From contig JAMCRT010000015.1 of the NCBI GenBank assembly GCA_023380695.1, positions 831 to 13,563 on the forward strand: a stretch of DNA of 12,733 bases, in the 5' to 3' direction. Both the position numbers and the translations under genes were made by a program. Shown here in pieces: positions 1 through 6,385 of this stretch (position 1 is the stretch's first letter; each line of letters starts with the position of its first letter). Below the pieces are notes generated by a model that ran no database searches, had not been told where the DNA came from, and was given only the letters and a program-made list of their open reading frames with translations. Source of the DNA: Patescibacteria group bacterium. Lineage in GTDB: Bacteria > Patescibacteriota > Dojkabacteria > JAKAPS01 > JAJZLI01.

Positions 1-1
1 C

Positions 2-90
2 CCTCACAAGGAATTCGCAGAATGGGCAAAGACCCTAAAGTGACGCCCTCTCGGGGCTTCATGTTTCGAGATTCAAGTCCCCCGCTCACA
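2..90 (+). other. GC-rich segment unlike its surroundings; possible 3' end of a gene plus hairpin
   Basis: The first ~90 bases are clearly richer in G and C than everything after them. One forward frame (bases 2-43) reads PHKEFAEWAKTLK then TGA, which could be the C-terminus of a protein starting outside the window. Just after that stop, GCCC (45-48) and GGGC (54-57) can form a small hairpin, and TCTCG (49-53) can alternatively pair with CGAGA (66-70). Bases 72-90 resemble a tRNA 3' end (TTCAAGT followed by a C run), but no matching 5' T-stem, anticodon arm or acceptor partner can be folded, so no tRNA is called. It could be foreign DNA, a structured RNA end or an assembly junction; the sequence does not decide. 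Confidence 0.3.
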
Positions 91-98
91 GCGTATAT

Positions 99-257
99 AC
101 GTTGGGTAATGAAGAAGGAATTATGGTTATAACAATTAATGGTCAAATAATAAAACTCAAAATGACAGCTATTCCAATACATAAAAGAAACACATCAGGG
201 GTTAAATTAATTAATTTAACCTCTGAAGACAAAGTTGCTACAACAGAATACTTTTAA
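99..257 (+). pseudogene. gyrA: GyrA C-terminal fragment (last beta-pinwheel repeat)
   Basis: The frame through ATG 123 reads NEEGIMVITINGQIIKLK, then IPIHKRNTSGVKLINL, and ends EDKVATTEYF before TAA 255-257. This matches the final repeat of the DNA gyrase A C-terminal domain, including the typical R-N/A-T-x-G-V-x-L segment (here KRNTSGVKL) and the D-K-V-A tail. GyrA wraps DNA around the gyrase complex through this domain. Only about 50 residues are present. Upstream of ~base 96 the same frame soon meets a stop and the base composition changes, so the rest of gyrA is absent and this fragment cannot work alone. The junction lies at or near a small palindrome, CGTATATACG (92-101). Part of the 3' end recurs at 1328-1360. 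Family recognition is by eye but strong; whether the truncation is biological or an assembly artefact is open. Confidence 0.72.
221..257 (+). repeat. gyrA 3'-end repeat, copy A
   Basis: CTCTGAAGACAAAGTTGC and the following bases to ~253 recur at 1328-1360 with about four differences. In both copies the frame reads S-E-D-K-V-A-T-T-x-Y-F. Looser similarity (about 22 of 31 bases) continues past the stop codon to ~281 in this copy and ~1388 in the other, so the duplicated piece probably included the gyrA/ligase intergenic junction. Confidence 0.7.
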
Positions 258-394
258 TTAAACTCACTTAGTAATAAAAGAAAATCTATAGATCCGATTA
301 GAAAATAATTTTGTTTACAAACTCCATACTTAAAACTCCGACCATAAGATTGCAAGAAGTTTATCTTTACTTTTAATTTTAATACCTACTGTTA

Positions 395-423
395 TTGTAT
401 TTTCTTTACATTTGTATTATAAT
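395..423 (+). promoter_or_regulatory. Promoter of the vapBC-like operon, probably leaderless
   Basis: TTGTAT (395-400), a 17-base spacer and a perfect TATAAT (418-423). The ATG at 431 begins only 7 bases after the -10 box, so transcription would start at or next to the start codon and the first gene would be read from a leaderless mRNA. No Shine-Dalgarno sequence precedes the ATG. Confidence 0.6.
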
Positions 424-430
424 ACATGAT

Positions 431-670
431 ATGATAATAAGTAGAAAGTTAAGTTCAAAAAATCAAGTAACTATACCATCTTTGGTTAGAAAGAAGTTAA
501 AGGTAAAGAATGGAGAGCAAATAATCTTTATAGTTGATAATGATTCAGTGATAATAAAGAAAGAAATAAAAGATGTAAATTCGTTCATGAGTGGTTTAGG
601 AAAGGAAATCTGGGAAGACCCTGAAAAATATATAAAGAATACAAGAAATGAATGGGAAGAAAAAGTATAA
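431..670 (+). CDS. AbrB/MazE-type antitoxin (VapB-like)
   Basis: This 79-residue protein has a SpoVT-AbrB swapped-hairpin DNA-binding domain at residues 4-45: KLSSKNQVTIPSLVRKKLKV matches the family pattern 'kGQitIPk.vRekLgl', followed by GEQIIFIV and VIIKKE strands. The charged tail (residues 46-79, with DPEKYIKNTRNEWEEK) is the usual place where such antitoxins embrace their toxin. The frame is open back to a TTG at 395, but that codon lies in the predicted promoter and adds residues unlike the family, so ATG 431 is chosen. Its last 23 bases overlap the PIN toxin gene, the arrangement expected of a translationally coupled toxin-antitoxin pair. It probably neutralises that toxin and represses its own promoter. 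The exact antitoxin subfamily name is uncertain. Confidence 0.85.
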   Translation: MIISRKLSSKNQVTIPSLVRKKLKVKNGEQIIFIVDNDSVIIKKEIKDVNSFMSGLGKEIWEDPEKYIKNTRNEWEEKV

Positions 671-1109
671 TTTAAACTTTATAAGTCAGGATTCTGTAAT
701 TGCTATTGATACAATGGTTTTTATCTATAAATTTAGTGGAGATAATCAATATTTTGATCTAGTTACTGAAATTTTCCAATCACTAATTGCAAGATCAACT
801 CCTTTTATAAGTTCAATAGTTACATATATGGAAGTTCTCTCTCATCCCCTTTTAAAACATAATGATAATCTAATAAACAAATATAGGGTAGCCTTTAAAG
901 CATTAGACAATTTCCAATTTATTCATACTTCCCAAGATATCGCAGATGAAGCATCTTTTTTAAGACGCCAATATGGGCTAAGGCTTCCAGATGCATTACA
1001 AGTGGCTACCGCCAAGGTAAATAATTGTTCTACATTAATCACTAACGATAAATTCCTAAAAAGAAGTGATAAGTATATGAAAATAACTCTTCTAGAAGAT
1101 TATTTATAA
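648..1109 (+). CDS. vapC: PIN-domain ribonuclease toxin (VapC-like)
   Basis: This 153-residue protein has the four acidic positions of a PIN nuclease: D21 in AIDTMVFIY, E62 in YMEVLSHP, D115 in RLPDALQVATA and D134 in TNDKFL. Together they bind the Mg2+/Mn2+ used to cleave RNA; VapC toxins usually cut tRNA or rRNA. Length and motif spacing are normal and the frame is unbroken, so the toxin looks functional. The ATG lies inside the antitoxin gene (23-base overlap), so translation is likely coupled. About 17 residues precede the usual PIN start. The real target cannot be read from the sequence. Confidence 0.9.
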   Translation: MNGKKKYNLNFISQDSVIAIDTMVFIYKFSGDNQYFDLVTEIFQSLIARSTPFISSIVTYMEVLSHPLLKHNDNLINKYRVAFKALDNFQFIHTSQDIADEASFLRRQYGLRLPDALQVATAKVNNCSTLITNDKFLKRSDKYMKITLLEDYL

Positions 1110-1259
1110 TCATGGTAGACTACATCAACGTTCCATTATCATTTTAAAAACAAATATCATTATTGTAAGATCTCTAAAAACTATTTTATTATTGATTCTA
1201 TCCATAAATTAAATTATACAATAAGTATAAAAATATTTTTTAATCAATAACGTATATTA

Positions 1260-1335
1260 TGTATAAGTGCAAGCGATTTTGACATTATTTAGGGTTGTTT
1301 AGATTGTAGTGGTAAACATTTCCACAGCTCTGAAG
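1260..1335 (-). mobile_element. IS-transposase 3' tail with terminal end (left remnant)
   Basis: Read on the minus strand, the region encodes SELWKCLPLQSKQP then TAA (1289-1291), matching the transposase tail LEIWNALLLQSKQH of the remnant at 9420-9526. The 76 bases from the outer tip TGTATAAGTGCAAGCG (1260-1275) align without gaps to the minus strand of 9526-9451 with 60 identities. The tail is the kind found in IS481/IS3-like DDE transposases. The rest of the element is missing: at 1328-1335 (CTCTGAAG) the sequence switches to a copy of the gyrA 3' end. It is a decayed end only. Confidence 0.68.
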
Positions 1336-1360
1336 ACAAAGTTGCCACAACAAAATATTT
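1328..1360 (+). repeat. gyrA 3'-end repeat, copy B
   Basis: Second copy of the gyrA terminus (see 221-257), reading S-S-E-D-K-V-A-T-T-K-Y-F on the plus strand. Unlike copy A it lacks the gyrA stop at the equivalent place and runs straight into the 3' end of the convergent ligase gene. Its left edge overlaps the IS tail by 8 bases. Confidence 0.68.
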
Positions 1361-1364
1361 TTAC

Positions 1365-3275
1365 TTACTTTTTCTTAATAACAAAAGTCTTTATTGGTAT
1401 AACAAGTTTACTAGCTTCCTTTTTATATTTAATATTATGAGTAAGAATATATAAATTAGTATAAATATACCCCAGATTTAAATCAAAACCATTTAATTTA
1501 TAGAATTCTTGATATGATTTATATGTATTATTTAATGGAAAATATTTATGAATTGCAAGCTTATATAGTTTTATAGCCTCTTTCGTATTTTTCAACATAC
1601 CATAAGTTTCCGCCAGTGATAATACATATTTAGGATTTGAATAATGATTAAAATTATATGCCTTAGAATAATATTTCAATGCTTCCATATTCTTCCCCTC
1701 ATATGTATAAATACTTCCAATTCTATATAATATATCAGCATTATATGGATCTATAGATTTAGCATATGAAAGATTTGATAAAGATTTTTTATATAATCTA
1801 TTATCTTTATATATTGATGCCAACCACACATAGGGTAGAGAATTATATGGATTAAATTTTAATGAATTCTTAAATTGATATTTTGCCTCTATCAAATTTC
1901 CTTTGTTATATTGAGCTATTCCAACACTCATTAAATTTTCAGCATAAAAGAAATCAAGTGAAAGTAATATCATTACAAATGAAATAATAAGAAGACTAAA
2001 TGAAATATATTTTTTGAGAATAAAACCTAAATCTTTAAAATTGTTTAAATAAATACCTATAAACACCATCAAAAGAAAAAATATGGTTATGCTATACCAA
2101 TCATAATCAATCATAGAATGTGACATTGTTCCTGAAAGCGATGCAAAAACAAAGATATATAAAAGATATTTAGGTACCCTCTCCCTATATTTATCTCCTC
2201 TTTTTCTATATATATCTATTATGCCTTTCAGAAATAAATATGAGAAAAACAATAAAAAGATACCTCCACCTATGATTCCTCCTTCCACAAACATTTCTAA
2301 ATATTGGTTGTGAGTATATTTAAAATATACCCATGGCCTATTTTGATACTTTAAGAAAACTTCACCAAACGTACCAATACCAAACCCAAAAATAGGCTTT
2401 ACAAATGTTAGTTCAATACTCTTTTCGTATACATCTAATCTATCATTAACAGACAAACTTTGTACTGTACCAGAGGTTACAGATGATATATGTGAAAGTG
2501 AAATTCTATTTGATACAGATGAATGGAGTAATGAAAGTGAAAATGAGAATAATATAGTAATTAATATAAGTATAATATACTGCAATTTTTTCTTAAAGAA
2601 ATATTTATATAAAACAATGAGCATAATTATCATTTCAATTAGAAATGATATATATGCACCTCTAGAGAATGTAATATATAATGCAGTAATAAATAATATT
2701 GATAAAAATATACTCATTAATCTAGAAAAAGTGCTTTTATATGCGATTGTGAAATACAGAGAAATTGGTATTATAAACAATAAAAAACCAGCAGCAATAT
2801 CTGGAGAGAGTAGAGTGCCAGTCAGTCTAACATCATACCCAATAATATAGTTATATATTGAATAAAGTGTAAATACAGATGCAATAAAAAGTAATATTCC
2901 AAAAAACCAACGAACAGTTTTAATATCAGATAGAATATCAAATGAGAGAATAAGAATAAAAAATCCAGATAAATAATATAGAAAATAAAGAATTGATGTA
3001 TAGAAATTAATAGTAAAAAATAGAGAAATTATACAAAATATAATAAATGCAAGGAAAATATATCCAAATTTTGATGGGAATTTTATATCACCCCTTAAAA
3101 ACCTTAATATGAAAAATCCAAATGATAATATTGAAAGTATTAATATATTAGAAGTATTTGATATATTTTGAGAAAAAAACAAAAAAGCCGTAATAGTAAT
3201 TAAAACCCAATATATATATATTTTAAATACAAATGGTTCAATTGGAGGATTGATTAATTTCTTTATAAAATTCAT
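1365..3275 (-). CDS. O-antigen ligase/polymerase (Wzy_C) family membrane protein with C-terminal TPRs
   Basis: The 636-residue protein has about ten or more hydrophobic segments up to residue ~445, then soluble TPR repeats (about 450-580), for example IEAKYQFKNSLKFNPYN and EALKYYSKAYNFNHYSNPK. Wzy_C/O-antigen-ligase landmarks are R150-LTGTLLSPD, TFSRGAY (202-208), NDRLDVYEKSIEL (277-289), P294 with GFGIG (297-301), and THNQYLEMFVEGGIIG (321-336), the conserved His loop. Such enzymes transfer or polymerise lipid-linked glycans on the outer face of the membrane; the acceptor here is unknown and could be surface polysaccharide or glycoprotein. The ATG at 3275 has a TATAAT (3284-3289, minus) 8 bases upstream, so a leaderless mRNA is likely. 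Its 3' end converges on the gyrA-like repeat. The frame is intact. Confidence 0.87.
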   Translation of the reverse strand: MNFIKKLINPPIEPFVFKIYIYWVLITITAFLFFSQNISNTSNILILSILSFGFFILRFLRGDIKFPSKFGYIFLAFIIFCIISLFFTINFYTSILYFLYYLSGFFILILSFDILSDIKTVRWFFGILLFIASVFTLYSIYNYIIGYDVRLTGTLLSPDIAAGFLLFIIPISLYFTIAYKSTFSRLMSIFLSILFITALYITFSRGAYISFLIEMIIMLIVLYKYFFKKKLQYIILILITILFSFSLSLLHSSVSNRISLSHISSVTSGTVQSLSVNDRLDVYEKSIELTFVKPIFGFGIGTFGEVFLKYQNRPWVYFKYTHNQYLEMFVEGGIIGGGIFLLFFSYLFLKGIIDIYRKRGDKYRERVPKYLLYIFVFASLSGTMSHSMIDYDWYSITIFFLLMVFIGIYLNNFKDLGFILKKYISFSLLIISFVMILLSLDFFYAENLMSVGIAQYNKGNLIEAKYQFKNSLKFNPYNSLPYVWLASIYKDNRLYKKSLSNLSYAKSIDPYNADILYRIGSIYTYEGKNMEALKYYSKAYNFNHYSNPKYVLSLAETYGMLKNTKEAIKLYKLAIHKYFPLNNTYKSYQEFYKLNGFDLNLGYIYTNLYILTHNIKYKKEASKLVIPIKTFVIKKK

Positions 3276-3283
3276 TAATGTTT

Positions 3284-3289
3284 ATTATA
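3284..3289 (-). promoter_or_regulatory. -10 box of the O-antigen ligase gene
   Basis: A perfect TATAAT on the minus strand, 8 bases before the ATG. No convincing -35 hexamer lies at 16-18 bases; TTGATG is present but 23 bases away. Confidence 0.4.
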
Positions 3290-3344
3290 CAAAAAATTTA
3301 GATTTTTAAAAACATCAAAAGTTTATGAAATACATAAAATTATA

Positions 3345-3998
3345 TGTGTACACTTGTACCTTACAAATGGGAATTTCCTAGAGTCGTAAATGAACCAAAT
3401 ATTGATAGAAAAAATCAATTCTTGAAGAAATATTCACTTCTTATTTTGAGAAAGATGTAACACAACTGGCAGATTTCAAAAATATCAATATTTTGCGAGA
3501 TTTGATATTACTTTTAGCGTCTCATATTGGGCAGAGATTTGAAATTACTAAATTAGCAAATGATTTAGGTGTAAGTAGAGAAACAGTTTATTCTCATTTA
3601 AGTTTTTTAGAACAAACATACTTTATATCTGTTATACCAATATACCAAAATTCTCTGGTCATAACAAACAAATAGCAGGAAACAAAAAACTGTTTTTATG
3701 TGATACAGGAATAGCAAATATTTTAGGAAAAATTTCTGAAGGCCAATTATTTGAACAAAGTGTTTTTCAAAATTTTAAGCCTCATAAAAAAATACAATTT
3801 TATAACCAAAGAGAAGGTAGTGAAATAAATTTTATTCTAGATGAAAAGATTGCAATAGAAGTGAAAATATAGGCAAGCGGAAATGACATCAATAATATAA
3901 AAAAAAGAAGTCAGAACTTAAAAGGAATTGAAGAAGTATTTGCTATAACACTTCGTTATAACAACGAAAAAGAAGTTATTCTTGCGACTGATATATAG
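3345..3998 (+). pseudogene. Broken AAA_14/DUF4143-type ATPase, C-terminal part only
   Basis: Pieces in different frames line up with the C-terminal half of the ATPases that carry DUF4143: YLTNG, then FPRVVNEPNIDRKNQ, then EEIFTSYFEKDVTQL and a helix-turn-helix segment KLANDLGVSRETVYSHLS (3421-3650), then KKLFLCDTGIANILG, the nuclease-like REGSEINFILDEKIAIEVK, and a tail ending at TAG 3996-3998. Frame changes are needed near 3368, 3420 and 3652, and a TAG interrupts at 3870-3872. The N-terminal ATPase domain with its P-loop is absent; the ligase gene starts only ~70 bases upstream on the other strand. A second relative is at 10604-11665. This gene is dead. Confidence 0.75.
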
Positions 3999-4054
3999 AA
4001 ACTCTTTCTGGGAATGTAGCAAAATATGTGATCATAGTTCATCTACTTCTGACC

Positions 4055-4275
4055 TTATAGAGTTTCTTTTTCAGGCCAATCATTCTCTGGTAACAGATCA
4101 TACAACTTTTTAACCTTACCCTCAGCAAGGAATGGTATCAATATCTAATCCGTCTTCACACACTTGTTTCATATATTCTCTGCAAGCTCCGCAAGGTGGC
4201 AGGACATACAGTTTTTTCAGAACTGTTATTCCAATACACTCACTAATATGAGAAATGTTCTTCTTTTGCTTTAGT
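4055..4275 (-). pseudogene. Broken cytidine deaminase-like gene
   Basis: On the minus strand one frame reads SECIGITVLKKLYVLPPCGACREYMKQV, split here as SECIGITVLKKLYVL and PPCGACREYMKQVC. The PCGxCRE motif supplies two Zn2+-binding cysteines of the cytidine deaminase fold. A frame change near 4135-4145 is needed to continue into FLAEGKVKKLYDLLPENDWP, the usual C-terminal 'LLP' region, ending at TAA 4055-4057. The first zinc-ligand motif (H/C-A-E) cannot be found upstream, so the N-terminus is lost or decayed. Intact relatives hydrolyse cytidine or related nucleosides to the uridine form. No promoter is visible. Confidence 0.7.
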
Positions 4276-4404
4276 TACACTATTTTCGTTTCGCTAGATT
4301 AAAAAACTATGAACATCCTCATTGACTAGTATGTAATAGATTTATGAAATTGCATTAGAAATAATTGATTTAACAAAGCTATTTATTTTCTTGTATTTTT
4401 AGTT

Positions 4405-4629
4405 TTACCTTGATTTTTTAAAATGTTTATAGTAAAGCTTAGACTGTTTAATAATGTTACCTAACGTCCCTTTTGGAATATCTTTACTATGGAATGGGAC
4501 TACTACAATAGCATTTAATTCGTTATTATGATATATTCTATGACTACCTGTTTGACGCTTTATATAAAACCCGTTCTTTAATAAGATCTTTTCTACCTCC
4601 TTTGGTTTTAATAATGAGATATCTTTCAT
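4405..4629 (-). CDS. hicA: HicA-type mRNA interferase toxin
   Basis: The 74-residue protein matches the HicA fold: a leading LLKPKEVEKILLKNGF helix, the KRQTGSHRIYHN hairpin with the catalytic His30, the VVVPFHSKDIPKGTLGNIIKQ core, and a final helix. HicA is a small dsRBD-like ribonuclease that cleaves mRNA and tmRNA during stress. It begins 7 bases after the stop of hicB on the same strand and has no clear Shine-Dalgarno sequence, so it is probably co-transcribed and translated by re-initiation. The catalytic His and the G-T-L motif are present, so it looks active. Confidence 0.93.
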   Translation of the reverse strand: MKDISLLKPKEVEKILLKNGFYIKRQTGSHRIYHNNELNAIVVVPFHSKDIPKGTLGNIIKQSKLYYKHFKKSR

Positions 4630-4636
4630 TTATGAG

Positions 4637-4906
4637 TTATATATTTATAGAAATTGAGGGATTCATTACAATTTTTCGAGTTGTAACATAGTAGTCATCT
4701 TTATCTGGTTCTGGGATTGGTTGATTTAACTCATTTAGAGTTGTTATATAAAGCTCCATAGCATGTTCCATATTAGAAACGGCTTTATCAATTGTTGGAC
4801 CAAAATCAGATATACCTAACGATGGTGCATAAGCAACATATACATATCTATCATTTTGTTTTTCTTTTTCTACTATTATTCTGTAATTTAATGATTGAAC
4901 TTTCAT
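4637..4906 (-). CDS. hicB: HicB-type antitoxin
   Basis: This 89-residue protein carries the degenerate RNase-H-like HicB fold: YRIIVEKE, YVYVAYAPSLGISDFG, the helix TIDKAVSNMEHAMELYITTL and the closing PIPEPDKDD. It lies before hicA, i.e. antitoxin first, the reverse of the classic hicAB order. No C-terminal helix-turn-helix or ribbon-helix-helix is evident after residue 70, so autorepression may need another feature or be absent. The frame is open to a codon at 4969, but the Met at 4906 starts the conserved fold and sits 6 bases behind a perfect TATAAT, so it is chosen; the mRNA would be leaderless. Confidence 0.9.
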   Translation of the reverse strand: MKVQSLNYRIIVEKEKQNDRYVYVAYAPSLGISDFGPTIDKAVSNMEHAMELYITTLNELNQPIPEPDKDDYYVTTRKIVMNPSISINI

Positions 4907-4912
4907 ACTAAT

Positions 4913-4941
4913 ATTATACTTCAAAAAATATACTAATTCAA
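4913..4941 (-). promoter_or_regulatory. hicBA promoter, leaderless
   Basis: On the minus strand, TTGAAT (4941-4936), a 17-base spacer and TATAAT (4918-4913). The hicB ATG starts 6 bases after the -10 box. Confidence 0.65.
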
Positions 4942-4968
4942 TCAATTGTATAAGTTCTATACAAACCA

Positions 4969-4997
4969 TTTACAAAAAAATAAGAATGATTTATAGT
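4969..4997 (+). promoter_or_regulatory. Promoter of the small secreted-protein gene, leaderless
   Basis: TTTACA (4969-4974), a 17-base spacer and TATAGT (4992-4997), with the ATG at 5004 six bases downstream. It diverges from the hicBA promoter, with the two -35 boxes about 27 bases apart. Confidence 0.6.
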
Positions 4998-5003
4998 ATA
5001 AAT

Positions 5004-5366
5004 ATGAAAAAGAATAAAACTATATATGGTATTATACTTTCCATATTTGTTATTGTACTAGCAATAGTAATTGGATCTTATATTAGAGATAGTTTTGCTC
5101 AAGGAGTGTCCACTGGACCTATACAACAATATGAAATACAATCACAAGGAATGTATAACGGAACTCAAAGAACTGTAATATTATATCAACAAGCACTTCC
5201 GTCAATTTTAAGTATGTTCCAATATAGCCTCTATAATGGAGCTCAATCATCTGGTAGTTTTGGAAGCCTAACATATAGTTCTAGTAATACTACTTTATGC
5301 TCATTTTTCTATCTAAATCCATCACTTCCATTCTGGTCTTCAAACAACCCTAATTCATGTGATTAA
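5004..5366 (+). CDS. Small secreted or membrane-anchored protein, family not recognised
   Basis: The 120-residue protein opens with a basic start (MKKNK) and a hydrophobic stretch (residues 8-25), followed by SFA-QG at 30-34, a plausible signal peptidase I site. The mature ~88 residues are rich in Ser, Asn, Gln, Tyr and Gly, with only two cysteines (C99 and C119, near the C-terminus) that could form a disulphide outside the cell. Some secreted CPR proteins have similar composition, but no family can be named. ATG 5004 is preferred over ATG 4986 because it fits the signal peptide and the promoter spacing. It converges on the recombinase gene and shares the TTAA at 5363-5366, so the two stop codons overlap. 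Confidence 0.72.
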   Translation: MKKNKTIYGIILSIFVIVLAIVIGSYIRDSFAQGVSTGPIQQYEIQSQGMYNGTQRTVILYQQALPSILSMFQYSLYNGAQSSGSFGSLTYSSSNTTLCSFFYLNPSLPFWSSNNPNSCD

Positions 5367-6322
5367 TCCTTTAATGGGTGGAATTTCCTATGTGTTTCTT
5401 CAGCATACCTATCCGATGCATGAACATATTTATTTGTAGTTTGTAAAGATTCATGCCCCAATAATATTTGAATAGCAGACGGATTTGCACCTTCTTCAAC
5501 AAGATAAGTTGCAAATCCATGTCTTAGGCTATGTGCACTAGTTGGGACTATAATGCCAAGTTTTCTTCTATATATTGCTATCTTATATTGTATATAATTT
5601 GTAGATATTCTATGTCCAACAGAACCATTTCTTCCACCTCTTCTTGGAATAAACAATGCAGGATAATCATCCTCTCTCATATTTAAATAATCAAATATAT
5701 GTTGTTTCGATCTATCTGTAAGATACACAAATCTCTGTTTTTTCCCTTTTCCTAGAACATATATTTTACCATCATCATTAATCTGATCTCTATTTAGAGA
5801 TACTAGCTCAGAAATTCTCATACCTGTAGAAAATAATGTTTCTAGAATTGCTCTATTTCTCAGTTGAATGAAAATATCCTTTTCAAATAGAGTAGGTGAC
5901 TCAATAAGCCTTATAAGGTCATCTTTATCTGCAACTTGTGATTCTTTACGTACAGTTTTAATAAGTTTCACCATTTCTGGAGAAATTGGTGTTTTAATAT
6001 CAAAATCAATTAGATATTTTAAATAGGATCTAAGTGATGAAAGCATTCTATTAATTGATCTACTATCTAGTTTTCCTTCAGAATCTTTAGGAAAATTATG
6101 TATACTTTGATGATCATTTTTTAACAATTCAAAATATCTTCCTTTTCTCAAAAAATCCTTATATAAAACAATATTCTTTTTATCAACCTTAGAAAAAGAA
6201 AGATTAGAATCTTTCAGGAATAATTCAAACAGTGATAAATCTCTTTCATAATTATATATAGTTTCATTACTATAATTATTATTTAATAGATTTAATAAAA
6301 AATCATCTTTTGAAGGCAACAT
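5363..6322 (-). CDS. Xer-type tyrosine recombinase/integrase
   Basis: The 319-residue protein has an N-terminal SAM-like core-binding domain (about 8-107) and a C-terminal catalytic domain (about 128-315). The tyrosine-recombinase residues are all visible: R169 in STGMRISEL, the lysine hairpin GKGKKQR (191-197), H264 and R267 in HSLRHGFAT, H290 in LGHESL and nucleophile Y299 in NKYVH. It therefore looks active and would cut and rejoin DNA through a 3'-phosphotyrosine. It could be the chromosome-dimer resolvase or an element integrase; one short insertion (about 62-88) lengthens the N-terminal part. The frame extends to a TTG at 6343, but ATG 6322 sits behind a TATAAT and is chosen. It follows the flavin reductase by 63 bases on the same strand. 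Confidence 0.9.
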   Translation of the reverse strand: MLPSKDDFLLNLLNNNYSNETIYNYERDLSLFELFLKDSNLSFSKVDKKNIVLYKDFLRKGRYFELLKNDHQSIHNFPKDSEGKLDSRSINRMLSSLRSYLKYLIDFDIKTPISPEMVKLIKTVRKESQVADKDDLIRLIESPTLFEKDIFIQLRNRAILETLFSTGMRISELVSLNRDQINDDGKIYVLGKGKKQRFVYLTDRSKQHIFDYLNMREDDYPALFIPRRGGRNGSVGHRISTNYIQYKIAIYRRKLGIIVPTSAHSLRHGFATYLVEEGANPSAIQILLGHESLQTTNKYVHASDRYAEETHRKFHPLKD

Positions 6323-6331
6323 ATTAGTAAT

Positions 6332-6337
6332 ATTATA
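6332..6337 (-). promoter_or_regulatory. -10 box of the recombinase gene
   Basis: TATAAT on the minus strand, 9 bases before the ATG at 6322, implying a very short or absent 5' leader. The -35 region is poor, so read-through from the flavin reductase gene may also supply transcript. Confidence 0.4.
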
Positions 6338-6385
6338 TATCAATACTATAAAAATTAAAGCTTTTGATATTTTAAATACAATATA

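Noticed and set aside
40..90. tRNA gene
   Set aside because: The TTCAAGT and C-run look like a tRNA 3' end, but the five bases before it cannot pair with the C run and no anticodon or acceptor arm folds on either strand.
395..430. Longer antitoxin starting at TTG 395
   Set aside because: The added codons coincide with the -35 and -10 boxes and are not part of the AbrB fold. The same logic was used for TTG starts at 6343, 8112 and 9781 and the longer hicB frame from 4969.
2617..2850. Plus-strand frame of 77 codons
   Set aside because: It lies wholly inside the intact ligase gene on the other strand and has no family features or start signals.
3997..4067. Intrinsic terminator (AGAAACTCT with AGAGTTTCT then Ts)
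   Set aside because: The 9-bp arms are 53 bases apart, the stem is AT-rich, and the right arm is part of the deaminase relic; too weak to call.
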